Positions 15,146 through 23,419 of a DNA stretch of 47,374 bases are shown here, in pieces. This DNA is from Oscillospiraceae bacterium (GTDB lineage Bacteria > Bacillota > Clostridia > Oscillospirales > Oscillospiraceae), in contig JAGBEA010000020.1 in NCBI GenBank assembly GCA_017937195.1, positions 1 to 47,374 of the forward strand. The letters are read 5' to 3'. Each line of letters opens with the position of its first letter. The first letter of the stretch is position 1. The translations under genes and the position numbers were made by a program. The notes under the pieces are model-generated. The model saw only the letters and a program-made list of their open reading frames with translations. It ran no database searches and was not told where the DNA came from.

Positions 15146-16846
15146 TCAGTTATCAAGATAGCTGACGTGCAGCAGATGATGCTTGGTATGCTCGTCCATA
15201 CTCTCCAGCAGGGAGGTGGCACCGGGGTTATACTCGGCGCGCTTGAAGGGAGCGGAGCGATCGGCCTGATACAGACCCTCGCGGCGCTGATCCTTGATGG
15301 CCTTGCGGCCGTAGGGCTGACCGGCGCCGCCCACGCAGCCGCCCACGCAGGTCATCACCTCGATGAGGTGGTACATAGCGCGGCCTTCTTCGATCTCCTT
15401 GAGGAGCTTCTGGGCGTTGATGAGACCGTGGACAACAGCGATGCGGACTTCCAGATCGCCCACCTGCAGCGTGGCCTCTCGGATGGAATCCTCACCGCGC
15501 AGGGGGGAGAACTCCAGCTCACGCAGGGTGTTCTTGGACTTATCGGGCAGGCAGTGGCGGGCAACAGCCTCAGCCACACCGCCGGTGGTACCGTAGATCA
15601 TAGCGGAGCCGGAGCCCAGACCGAAGGGCAGGTCGGGAGATTCATACTCCATCTCGCCCAGCTGGATACCGCTTTCCTTGATCATATCGATGACTTCCTG
15701 GGTGGTCAGCACCAGATCCACATCGGGGTTGCCGTTTTCGTCCTTGAACTGGGGACGGGCGGCCTCCATCTTCTTGGCGGTGCAGGGCATCAGTGCAATG
15801 TGGAAGGTGGTACGGCCGTCCTCGGCGTCCTTTTCCTTGTACTTCTGCTTTACCAGAGCGCCGAACATCTCCATGGGGGACTTGCAGGTGGAGATATTGC
15901 GCAGATACTTGGGATTCTCATTCTCCAGATACTTGACCCAAGCGGGGCAGCAGGAGGTGAACATGGGGAAGGGGCCGCCGTTCTTGACACGCTGCAGGAA
16001 CTCATTGGACTCCTCAATGGTGGTCAGGTCTGCACCAAAGATGGTGTCATACACCTCGTCCACGCCCATGCACTTGAGAGCGCTGACCAACTGATAGAGC
16101 ACATTGGCGCCCTGACCCAGACCGAAGGCCTCACCCACGGCAACGCGGACAGCAGGTGCGATCTGCACTACCACGCGCTTGCTGGGATCGTGGATGGCGC
16201 GCCATGCAGGACCGATCTGGTTGTAGACGGTGATGGCGCCGGTGGGGCAAACGGCGGAGCACTGACCGCAGCTGATGCAGTTGGTCTCGCTGAGCTTGCG
16301 GCCAAAGGCGGGCATAACCTGCATATTGTAGCCGCGCTTGGCAAAGTCGATGATGCCCATGCCGATGCTCTCCTCGCACACGCGCACACAGTCGCCGCAG
16401 AGGATGCACTTGCTGGGATCGCGGACCACAGCGGGGCTGGAATCGTCGAACGCACCCACTTCGCGGTTGTCGGCAAAGCGGACACGGCGCACGCCGAACT
16501 GCAGAGCCAGCTCCTGCAGATGGCAGCTGCCGCTCTTTTCGCAGATGGCGCAATTGCAGTTGTGAGAAGCCAGCATCAGCTCCAGAATCATACGGCGATG
16601 CTTCAAAAGGCGCGCCGTGTTGGTGCGGATCTTCAGACCGTCACGGGGCTGCATAGAGCAGGAGGTGTCGATCTTGCCGCGCTCGTCCTCCACCACGCAC
16701 ATACGGCAGGCACCGTACACGGACAGATCGGAGTAGTAGCAGAAGGTGGGCATCTCAATGCCGGCCTTGCGGATGACGGACAGAACATTAGGCTCCCCGT
16801 CGAAGGGGACGCGCTGTCCGTCGATGTACATAATTCCTTTTGCCAT
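15146..16846 (-). CDS. hydA: [FeFe] hydrogenase catalytic subunit HydA (trimeric type)
   Basis: Catalytic subunit of an NAD-linked, probably electron-bifurcating hydrogenase; 566 residues, cytoplasmic. An N-terminal [2Fe-2S] domain has Cys36, 47, 50 and 63. A His-ligated [4Fe-4S] site has His95, Cys99, 102 and 108. Two ferredoxin clusters have Cys147/150/153/157 and Cys190/193/196/200. The H-cluster domain has L1 FTSCCPAW (Cys299/300), L2 MPCTAKK (353-359) and L3 TCVGGCVGGAGQP (Cys500/504). L3 departs from the more usual CPGGCxGGGGQP by Pro-to-Val and Gly-to-Ala. The order nuoE-nuoF-hydA is that of the HydABC type (group A3). Maturases HydEFG are not in the window. Start chosen at MAKGIMYIDG after AGGAG. 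Confidence 0.96.
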   Translation of the reverse strand: MAKGIMYIDGQRVPFDGEPNVLSVIRKAGIEMPTFCYYSDLSVYGACRMCVVEDERGKIDTSCSMQPRDGLKIRTNTARLLKHRRMILELMLASHNCNCAICEKSGSCHLQELALQFGVRRVRFADNREVGAFDDSSPAVVRDPSKCILCGDCVRVCEESIGMGIIDFAKRGYNMQVMPAFGRKLSETNCISCGQCSAVCPTGAITVYNQIGPAWRAIHDPSKRVVVQIAPAVRVAVGEAFGLGQGANVLYQLVSALKCMGVDEVYDTIFGADLTTIEESNEFLQRVKNGGPFPMFTSCCPAWVKYLENENPKYLRNISTCKSPMEMFGALVKQKYKEKDAEDGRTTFHIALMPCTAKKMEAARPQFKDENGNPDVDLVLTTQEVIDMIKESGIQLGEMEYESPDLPFGLGSGSAMIYGTTGGVAEAVARHCLPDKSKNTLRELEFSPLRGEDSIREATLQVGDLEVRIAVVHGLINAQKLLKEIEEGRAMYHLIEVMTCVGGCVGGAGQPYGRKAIKDQRREGLYQADRSAPFKRAEYNPGATSLLESMDEHTKHHLLHVSYLDN

Positions 16847-16851
16847 ATCCC

Positions 16852-18735
16852 TTACTCCTCTCTGATCGCGCCGAAGGGGCAGCTGCCCCAGCAGGCACCG
16901 CACTTGATGCACTTGGTGGTGTCGATGGTATGAGGCATACGGATCTGACCCTCAATGGCCTCCATGGGGCACTGGCGCTTGCACTTGCCGCAGCCCTTGC
17001 ACAGCGTGGGATCGATCTGCAGTTCCTTCTTGCGGCCGTTGCAGTGGGGGCAGTGTTTGTCCACCACATGAGCCAGATATTCGTTGCGGAAATACTTCAG
17101 CGTGCTCTGCACGGGCTTGCAGGCGCTCTGACCCAGACCGCACAGCGCAGTCTCGGTGATGGTGGCGCTCAGCTCCTCCAGCAGATCCAAATCTTCCAGC
17201 GTGCCCTCGTTGGCAACAATGCGCTCCAGAATCTCCAGCATACGGCGGGTGCCCTCACGGCAGGGTACGCACTTGCCGCAGGACTCATTCTGGGTGAAGT
17301 GCATGAAGAAGCGCGCCACTTCCACCATGCAGGTGTCCTCGTCCATAACCACCAGACCGCCGGAGCCGATCATAGCGCCCAGCTTCTTCAAAGAGTCGAA
17401 GTCCATGGGCAGATCCAGATGCTCTTCGGTCAGGCAACCGCCGGAAGGACCGCCAATCTGCACGGCCTTGAACTTCTTGCCGTCCTTGATGCCGCCGCCG
17501 ATGTCGAAGATGACCTCGCGCAGCGTGGTGCCCATAGGTACTTCGATAAGGCCGGTGTTGACCACGTTGCCGGTCAGGGCAAAGGCTTTGGTGCCGGGGC
17601 TGTTCTCCGTGCCGATGGAGCGGAACCAAGCGGCGCCCTTGCGCACGATCAGAGGTACGGCGGAGAAGGTCTCCACATTGTTCAGCACGGTGGGCTGTGC
17701 CCACAGACCGTGCTCCACAGTGCGGGGAGGCTTGACGCGGGGCATACCGCGCTTACCCTCGATGGAGGCGGTCAGCGCAGAGCCTTCGCCGCAGACGAAT
17801 GCGCCTGCGCCGCGGTTGACATGCAGATGGAAGGAGAAATCGGTGCCCAGGATGTTATCACCCAGCAGACCTGCTTCCTCCGCCTTGGCGATGGCGATCT
17901 TCAGACGGGTAACAGCCAACGGATACTCGGCGCGGACATAGATGTAGCCCTCATCGCTGCCGGCGGCGCAGGCGGCGATCAGCATACCTTCGATGACGCT
18001 GTGAGGGTTGCCCTCCATGATGGAGCGGTCCATAAAAGCGCCGGGGTCTCCCTCGTCACCGTTGCAGACCACATATTTCTTGCCCTTGGGCTGCTTGCGC
18101 ACGCTGTCCCACTTGCGGCCGGCAGGGAAACCGCCGCCGCCGCGGCCGCGCAGACCGCTGTCCATGATCTCACGGCAGATCTGCTCGTCGGTCATCTCGA
18201 ACAGGGCCTTTTCAAAGGCGGCGTAGCCGTCCTTGGCCAGATATTCATCCATATCTTCGGCATCGGTGGTGCCGCAGTTCTCCAGCACCACACGGTGCTG
18301 CTGACGGTAGAAGGGAATGTCATTGTGCTTGGCATAGGATACGCCGTCCAGCGTGTACAGCAGACGCTCGATCACCTCGCCGCCGATGATGGTCTTTTCG
18401 ATGATCTCATCGCAGTCTTCGATCTTCACATGGGTGTAGAGGTAGCCCTCCGGCTCGATCTGCAGCAGGGGACCCATCTCGCAGAAGCCGTGACAGCCGC
18501 TCTTCTTCATATTGATGGCGTGACCGGCGCACTGAGTCTCATCGTCCATCAGGTTCACCAGCACGCTGATGCCGCGCTTTTCGCACTCGGTCTTCAGATA
18601 GTCATAGATCTTCAGCGAGCCGCCGGCAATGCAGCCGGTACCGGCGCAGATCAGAACGGTACGGGTATGGGCATCGGCAGCCATCTTGGCCTGGATGCGG
18701 CGTGCGTTGAGCATTTCGCGGGTCATCTTACTCAT
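16852..18735 (-). CDS. hydB: NuoF-like flavin subunit HydB
   Basis: NADH-oxidising diaphorase subunit of the trimeric hydrogenase, about 627 residues. A thioredoxin-like [2Fe-2S] domain has Cys30, 35, 81 and 85. The FMN/NADH site includes GLRGRGGGGFPAG (about 195-205) and CNGDEGDPGAFMDR. A NuoF Fe-S domain carries ESCGKCVPCREG. Two C-terminal [4Fe-4S] motifs are LCKGCGKCKRQCP and KCIKCGACWGSCP. The full set matches HydB of bifurcating enzymes. I prefer the ATG at 18735 (MSKMTREM), nine bases from GGAGG and overlapping the NuoE stop (ATGAGTAA); the ATG at 18744 abuts the ribosome site. HydA starts six bases after its stop. Confidence 0.95.
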   Translation of the reverse strand: MSKMTREMLNARRIQAKMAADAHTRTVLICAGTGCIAGGSLKIYDYLKTECEKRGISVLVNLMDDETQCAGHAINMKKSGCHGFCEMGPLLQIEPEGYLYTHVKIEDCDEIIEKTIIGGEVIERLLYTLDGVSYAKHNDIPFYRQQHRVVLENCGTTDAEDMDEYLAKDGYAAFEKALFEMTDEQICREIMDSGLRGRGGGGFPAGRKWDSVRKQPKGKKYVVCNGDEGDPGAFMDRSIMEGNPHSVIEGMLIAACAAGSDEGYIYVRAEYPLAVTRLKIAIAKAEEAGLLGDNILGTDFSFHLHVNRGAGAFVCGEGSALTASIEGKRGMPRVKPPRTVEHGLWAQPTVLNNVETFSAVPLIVRKGAAWFRSIGTENSPGTKAFALTGNVVNTGLIEVPMGTTLREVIFDIGGGIKDGKKFKAVQIGGPSGGCLTEEHLDLPMDFDSLKKLGAMIGSGGLVVMDEDTCMVEVARFFMHFTQNESCGKCVPCREGTRRMLEILERIVANEGTLEDLDLLEELSATITETALCGLGQSACKPVQSTLKYFRNEYLAHVVDKHCPHCNGRKKELQIDPTLCKGCGKCKRQCPMEAIEGQIRMPHTIDTTKCIKCGACWGSCPFGAIREE

Positions 18736-19216
18736 TGGCTGCATCCTCCTTTTCCAGCTGTTTCAGCAGATCGATCATAGACTCCGGCGTCATCTTGGAG
18801 TGCACCTGGTCGTTGATGGTCACTACGGGAGCCAGACCGCAGGCACCCAGACATGCCACTGTTTCCAGCGTGAACAGACCGTTGGCGGAGGTCTTCTGCT
18901 TGCCTTCCAGATTCAGGTATTCGCGGATGGCATTGTAGATGGGCTGGGACTTACGGACATGGCAGGCCGTACCGTCGCAGACCTTGATGATGTACTTACC
19001 CTTTGCCTCCAGCGAGAAATTCTCATAGAAGGTGGCGACGCTGTACACCTTGGCAACACCGATGTGCAGCTTTTCTGCGATGCGCTCGAGAACCTCAGGG
19101 CTGAGATACTTATACTCGGCCTGAATGTCCTGCATGATGGCGATCAAGTGGTGACGCTTGGAGCCGTAGGAATCAATGATCTGATCCACACGCTCCATGG
19201 AAATCCCGTTTGACAT
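18728..19216 (-). CDS. hydC: NuoE-like [2Fe-2S] subunit HydC
   Basis: Thioredoxin-fold [2Fe-2S] electron-transfer subunit, 162 residues, passing electrons between the flavin subunit and the hydrogenase. N-terminal helical segment RVDQIIDSYGSKRHHLIAIM, then LSPEVLERIAEKLHI. Cluster ligands lie in KVCDGTACHVR and CLGACGLAP, the NuoE pattern. The start at MSNGISMERV follows AGGAG. First gene of hydCBA, with its own promoter and a short leader containing a 7-bp-arm palindrome. Confidence 0.95.
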   Translation of the reverse strand: MSNGISMERVDQIIDSYGSKRHHLIAIMQDIQAEYKYLSPEVLERIAEKLHIGVAKVYSVATFYENFSLEAKGKYIIKVCDGTACHVRKSQPIYNAIREYLNLEGKQKTSANGLFTLETVACLGACGLAPVVTINDQVHSKMTPESMIDLLKQLEKEDAANE

Positions 19217-19240
19217 GCTCTTCTCTCCTTGCTTTTCTGG

Positions 19241-19258
19241 TGTGGGACAGTTCCCACA
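19241..19258. promoter_or_regulatory. Palindrome in the hydCBA leader
   Basis: TGTGGGA-CAGT-TCCCACA lies between the predicted transcript start (about 19276) and hydC. It is an operator or mRNA hairpin candidate and does not resemble the Rex consensus. Confidence 0.4.
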
Positions 19259-19282
19259 GTAATTCCAAATTTGACCAAGTAC

Positions 19283-19311
19283 AGTATAAAGGATTCTGTA
19301 CGCAAGAGCAA
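19283..19311 (-). promoter_or_regulatory. hydCBA promoter
   Basis: Minus strand TTGCTC (19306-19311), 17-bp spacer, TATACT (19283-19288). Confidence 0.65.
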
Positions 19312-19374
19312 TAGGAAATTGTGGAAAAATTAACGATATTTTTTTGACAATCTTGCACAATATGACAAAGGACG

Positions 19375-19410
19375 AAAAAAGAGAGACAGCCGCGCGGCTG
19401 TCTCTCTTTT
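19375..19410 (-). terminator. Terminator of the GltD-like/hydrogenase operon
   Basis: AAAAGAGAGACAGCC-GCGC-GGCTGTCTCTCTTTT stem, followed by a U-run on the minus strand. It separates the two hydrogenase operons. Confidence 0.9.
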
Positions 19411-19427
19411 GGAAAGCGGGTTTGTTA

Positions 19428-21164
19428 TTACTTCTGGTTGGGCATCTTCCAGCCCTCGTGGTCGGTGTGGAGCAGGTGGTGAGCCTTGCTGCTGAGGGGC
19501 GCCTTGAGGAACTCGCTGTACAGCGCCAGCACATCGGGGTTCTCGTGGGAGAAGCGGATGGCGGCGTTCTTGTCCAGACCCCACAGCACATCGCCGCGGC
19601 TCTCTGCCATTTCCTTGCCGTCGTGGATGGGCTGACCGCCGCCGCCGGCGCAGCCGCCGGGGCAGGCCATAATTTCCACGAAGTCGTATTCCACCTCGCC
19701 TGCGTCGATGGCATTCATCAGCCGGCGGGTGTTGCCCAGACCGCTGGCGACGGCCACGCGCACATCGCCTGCGCCGGGGATGGAGAAGGTGGCTTCCTTC
19801 CAGCCGTCCATACCGCGGACATTGGTGAAGGCGTCAGCATCGGGGTTGGAACCGGTGACCAGATAGTAGGCGCTGCGCAGCGCAGCATCCATCACGCCGC
19901 CGGTGGCGCCGAAGATGACGGCCGCACCGGTGCCGGTGCCCAGAGGACTGTCGAAGGGGGTCTCGGGCAGTGTGGCGGGATTGACCTGCTCGCCGCGGAA
20001 CATACGCACCATCTCGCGGGTGGTCAGCACCACATCCACATCAGGATCGCCGCACACATCGTTCATTGTAGGCAGAGCAGCCTCGCTCTTCTTGGAGGTG
20101 CAGGGCATAATGGACACCACGAAGATGCGGTGGGGATCTACACCCAGCTTTTCGGCAAAGTAGCTCTTAGCCACGGCGCCGAACATCTGCTGAGGAGACT
20201 TGGCGGAGGAGAGGTTGGCGGTGTACTTGGGCATCTGACCCTTCACAAAGCGTACCCAGCCGGGGCAGCAGGAGGTGAACATAGGCCATGCATAGCGCTC
20301 CTTATGGGCGAAGCGCTCCACGAACTCGCTGCCCTCCTCCATAATGGTCAGGTCAGCGGTGAAATTGGTGTCGAACACATAGTCAAAGCCCATATGCTTC
20401 AGGCCCGTGACCATACGTTCCGCCGTTGCGAACTTGGGATCGAGGCGATAGTGCTCGGCCCAGGCAGCGCGGACAGCGGGTGCTACCTGCACCACGGTGA
20501 TCTTGTTGGGATCGGCCAGCGCGTCGAACACCTTGCCGGTGTCGTCGTGCTCCTGCAAACCGCCAACGGGGCAGTGGGTGACGCACTGACCGCAGAAGGT
20601 GCAGTCGGACTCCGCCAGTGTGCGGTGACCTGCCACGCCTACGGTGGTGCGCGAGCCGGTGCCGATCAGATCCCAGATGTTCATATCCTGCACCTTGTCG
20701 CAGATCTGGATGCAGCGCATGCACTTGATGCAGCGATTTTCCAAACGCACAACGGGGGTGGAGAAATCATCGGGGGTGGGGCGCAGATCCTTGATGTAAT
20801 GGTCGCCCAGCAGATTGTAGTCGTTGCACAGATCCTGCAGCGTACAGTTGCCGCTGCGGGTGCACTGGGTGCACTTGGTATCGTGCTGGCTCAGCAGCAG
20901 CCGCAGATTTACGCGGCGCGCCTCGCGGACGCGGGGGGAGTTGGTGTAGACCACCATACCCTCGGACACCACATTGTCGCAAGAGGGGACGAGGCGCTCG
21001 TAGCCCTCCACCTCCACAATGCAGATGCGGCACGCGCCGATCTCGTTGACACCCTTGAGGTAGCACAGAGTGGGGATCTCCTGATTGATGGAGCGGGCAG
21101 CCTCCAGAATGGTGGTGCCTTCCGGAACGGTGACAGTTTTACGATCGATCGTCAAAGTTACCAT
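19428..21164 (-). CDS. [FeFe] hydrogenase, GltD-partnered type
   Basis: Second, distinct [FeFe] hydrogenase catalytic subunit, 578 residues. Same domain order as HydA: [2Fe-2S] (Cys34, 45, 48, 62), His94/Cys98/101/107 cluster, two ferredoxin clusters (Cys145/148/151/155 and Cys188/191/194/198) and an H-cluster domain with TSCCPGW (297-303), MPCTSKK (353-359) and ACPGGCAGGGGQP (Cys501/505). All expected ligands are present. Its start overlaps the GltD-like gene by seven bases (ATGGTAA), so the two are almost certainly made together as partners. This pairing resembles the glutamate-synthase-linked group A2 of hydrogenase classifications. Likely cytoplasmic NAD(P)H- and/or ferredoxin-linked H2 production or uptake; the direction is not readable. 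Confidence 0.94.
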   Translation of the reverse strand: MVTLTIDRKTVTVPEGTTILEAARSINQEIPTLCYLKGVNEIGACRICIVEVEGYERLVPSCDNVVSEGMVVYTNSPRVREARRVNLRLLLSQHDTKCTQCTRSGNCTLQDLCNDYNLLGDHYIKDLRPTPDDFSTPVVRLENRCIKCMRCIQICDKVQDMNIWDLIGTGSRTTVGVAGHRTLAESDCTFCGQCVTHCPVGGLQEHDDTGKVFDALADPNKITVVQVAPAVRAAWAEHYRLDPKFATAERMVTGLKHMGFDYVFDTNFTADLTIMEEGSEFVERFAHKERYAWPMFTSCCPGWVRFVKGQMPKYTANLSSAKSPQQMFGAVAKSYFAEKLGVDPHRIFVVSIMPCTSKKSEAALPTMNDVCGDPDVDVVLTTREMVRMFRGEQVNPATLPETPFDSPLGTGTGAAVIFGATGGVMDAALRSAYYLVTGSNPDADAFTNVRGMDGWKEATFSIPGAGDVRVAVASGLGNTRRLMNAIDAGEVEYDFVEIMACPGGCAGGGGQPIHDGKEMAESRGDVLWGLDKNAAIRFSHENPDVLALYSEFLKAPLSSKAHHLLHTDHEGWKMPNQK

Positions 21165-22993
21165 TTTTCAATTCGACCTCCCTTGAAGATTCCGTAACCG
21201 AAGTGGTCGCAGCGCAGGCAGCGGGATGCCTCGGTGCAGGCACCCTCCTCCGTCAGACCGCATTCGATATCCTCGAAATCGTGTTTGCGCTCGCAGGCTT
21301 CGCGCTCGGTAGTATTGATGCGTCCGTGAGGCGGACGGTTGTTCAGCTTGGGAGCGGGCACTTCCACATCCACACGGATCTCGTGGTGGAAGCCCAGATG
21401 CTCATCGATGTTGGCGGCTGCCACCTTACCGGCTGCGATGGCGCGGATGGCGGTGGCAGGACCGGTGACGCAGTCACCGCCGGCGAAGACATTGTCCATA
21501 TCGCCCACGGAGGTAGCGCTGTCAGCCACGAAGGTACCGCGCTTGATGGGCACGCCGGCCTGGGTGAAGCCCTGAATCTCGATACCCTGACCGATGGCTA
21601 CTACGATGATGTCGGCGGGAACGCGGACCTCATCCAGTGCTGCTTTGTTGGGACGGGGACGGCCGGCCTTGTCGGATTCGCCGATCAGCTGGGGCTGTAC
21701 CCACAGAGCGGAGGCCACGCCGTTGTCGTCAGCCTCGATACGGACGGGGGCGGCCAGCGTCATCAGCTCGGCACCTTCGGCCAGTGCGCCGGAGATCTCG
21801 TCGGGCAGCGCTGTCATATCCTCGATACGGCGGCGATACACGCAGGTAACCTTGTCCGCGCCCAGCCGGATAGCGCTGCGGGTCACATCCATGGCCACAT
21901 TGCCGCCGCCGATGACTACCACCTTCTTGCCGGTGAAGTCGGGCATCTTCTCGTCACCGATGGCACGCAGCATCTCGACGGCGGACATGACATTCTTACT
22001 GTCCTCGCCGGGGATACCGGTCTTCTTATCCTGATGGGCGCCGATGGCGATGTACAGACAGTCGTAGTCGCGCTGCAGCTTATCAAAGGTGATGTCGCGG
22101 CCTACGGTGATGCCGGTATGTACCTCGATGCCGGTGGAAAGAATGGAGGCGATCTCCTCATCCAGCTTCTGGCGGGGGAAACGGTAGGCGGGGATGCCGT
22201 AGCGCAGCATGCCGCCCAGCTTATCGCGCTCTTCATAGATGGTGACCTTGTGGCCCATCAAAGACAGGTAGTAGGCGCAGCTCAAACCGCTGGGACCACC
22301 GCCGATGATGGCCACCTTCTTGCCGGTGGAGGGTGCGTTTTCGGGATTGGGCACCACGCCGGCGTGATCCACCGCATAGCGCTTCAGACCGCGGATGTTG
22401 ATGGCATCATCGATCATATTGCGGCGGCAGCGCGCCTCGCAGGGATGCTCGCAGATGTAGGCGCAGGCCACGGGCATGGGGTTGTCTTTGCGGATCAGGC
22501 GCACCGCGTCGGCATAGCGACCCTCGCCCACCAGTGCCATATAGCCGGGGATATCCACACCGGCGGGGCACAGCGATACGCAGGGCACGGGGTTCTGCAG
22601 TGCGGCAAGACAGCGGTGGTGCTTGACGTGCTCTTCATAGTCATCGCGGAAACCCTCCAGACCGTCTACCACCAAGCGGGCGGCATCACGGCCGATGGCG
22701 CAGTCCGCCGTGTTGACGATGGTGCGGGCGGTCTTCTCGATGATGTTGATGGTCTCCATAGTGCCGGTGCCGTCCAGCACCTGCGCCATCAGCTTGCTGA
22801 GCTGACCGAGGCCGATACGGCAGGGAACGCATTTGCCGCAGCTCTGTGCGTGGCACAGCTGCAGGAACGAAAGGTTCATATCCACCGGGCAGAGACCGGG
22901 AGGGCTGGCCGCAATACGGCGCTCCACATCACGGTACAGATTGTCTACCACAGTCTGGGCTTTGCTGGGACTCTTAATGTCAAGTCTGCTCAA
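21158..22993 (-). CDS. GltD-like NAD(P)H oxidoreductase with NuoF-type Fe-S domain
   Basis: Flavoprotein partner of the following hydrogenase, 611 residues. The N-terminal NuoF-like Fe-S domain has CGKCVPCRIG (Cys52/55/58) and Cys98. GltD-type double Fe-S ligands follow (Cys138/142, then ICEHPCEARCRR at 180-191). The FAD Rossmann motif is VAIIGGGPSGLSCAYYL (about 228-244) and the NAD(P)H motif is VVVIGGGNVAMDV (about 358-370). A Cys-containing tail has CTEASRCLRCDHFGYG. No glutamate synthase large subunit is present, so the module is a redox adaptor, not GOGAT. Start TTG at 22993 with AAGGAG nine bases upstream; rare start, moderate certainty. It shares its Fe-S motif with HydB, hinting at analogous docking to the hydrogenase. 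Confidence 0.92.
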   Translation of the reverse strand: MSRLDIKSPSKAQTVVDNLYRDVERRIAASPPGLCPVDMNLSFLQLCHAQSCGKCVPCRIGLGQLSKLMAQVLDGTGTMETINIIEKTARTIVNTADCAIGRDAARLVVDGLEGFRDDYEEHVKHHRCLAALQNPVPCVSLCPAGVDIPGYMALVGEGRYADAVRLIRKDNPMPVACAYICEHPCEARCRRNMIDDAINIRGLKRYAVDHAGVVPNPENAPSTGKKVAIIGGGPSGLSCAYYLSLMGHKVTIYEERDKLGGMLRYGIPAYRFPRQKLDEEIASILSTGIEVHTGITVGRDITFDKLQRDYDCLYIAIGAHQDKKTGIPGEDSKNVMSAVEMLRAIGDEKMPDFTGKKVVVIGGGNVAMDVTRSAIRLGADKVTCVYRRRIEDMTALPDEISGALAEGAELMTLAAPVRIEADDNGVASALWVQPQLIGESDKAGRPRPNKAALDEVRVPADIIVVAIGQGIEIQGFTQAGVPIKRGTFVADSATSVGDMDNVFAGGDCVTGPATAIRAIAAGKVAAANIDEHLGFHHEIRVDVEVPAPKLNNRPPHGRINTTEREACERKHDFEDIECGLTEEGACTEASRCLRCDHFGYGIFKGGRIEKW

Positions 22994-23370
22994 GACAACT
23001 CACTCCTTCCGTCCGCGCCATAAGCGGATACAATGACACGCGGACTAATGATTAGTTTTAGGATGCCATAAAAAAATTGCGTTGTCAATCGAATGGTGAA
23101 AAGTTGTTTTTCTAATGAAAAATTCTCAAAAATGCGATAAATCATTGTTAAATAATTCTCATAACATTTTGATGGCATTTTTTTGAAAAAACGGAAAAAG
23201 TGGGCAAAAAACGGCTTGCTCTGTGTCAAATTGCCAAAATATAGACGATTAAACTGAAATTTTGTTTCGTTAAAATATTGCTTTTTCCTATGACGATAAT
23301 ACGAAAAATGGCGGAATGCGGGTGTTGTTCTGCTGGGAGAAGCGTTTGTTTCCAACAGAAGAACAAGAAA
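22994..23370 (-). other. A+T-rich control region of the GltD/hydrogenase operon
   Basis: The 426-bp gap between the hydrogenase and Mrp-like operons is markedly A+T-rich and has no convincing gene. A minus-strand TTGACA (23083-23088) has no good -10. A perfect palindrome ACTAAT-G-ATTAGT lies at 23044-23056, near the expected transcript start. A Rex-like TTGTTAAATAATTCTCAT occurs at 23145-23162. The heptamer ATTCTCA is repeated at 23122 and 23154. Confidence 0.45.
23044..23056. promoter_or_regulatory. Palindromic operator candidate
   Basis: ACTAAT-G-ATTAGT is a perfect 13-bp palindrome between the -35-like TTGACA (23083-23088) and the start codon at 22993, where a repressor would block transcription. 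Confidence 0.45.
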
Positions 23371-23402
23371 AAGGGTCGCCCGTCAGATGACAGACGACCC
23401 TT
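23367..23402 (-). terminator. Terminator of the Mrp-like operon
   Basis: AAGGGTCG (23371-23378) pairs with CGACCCTT (23395-23402), with further G-U and G-C pairs inside. Five T's follow on the minus strand. Confidence 0.85.
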
Positions 23403-23419
23403 GATGGGGTTATTTACGC

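Noticed and set aside
15167-18780. Long plus-strand frames opposite hydA and hydB
   Set aside because: Antisense shadows; the opposite strand encodes complete hydrogenase motifs and ribosome sites.
19343-19375. Possible Rex site upstream of hydC (TTGACAATCTTGCACAA)
   Set aside because: The halves read as direct, not inverted, repeats, and the site lies upstream of the predicted promoter.
21158-22993. Glutamate synthase small subunit
   Set aside because: The core is GltD-like, but there is no GltB gene and the NuoF-type Fe-S domain plus overlap with a hydrogenase points to a hydrogenase partner.
19344-23023. Long plus-strand frames opposite the second hydrogenase and the GltD-like gene
   Set aside because: Same antisense effect; no ribosome sites and no family motifs.
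22990-23355. 121-codon minus-strand frame in the gap before the GltD-like gene
   Set aside because: Phe/Lys/Arg/Tyr-rich product expected from random A+T-rich DNA; it has no ribosome site and overlaps the real start.
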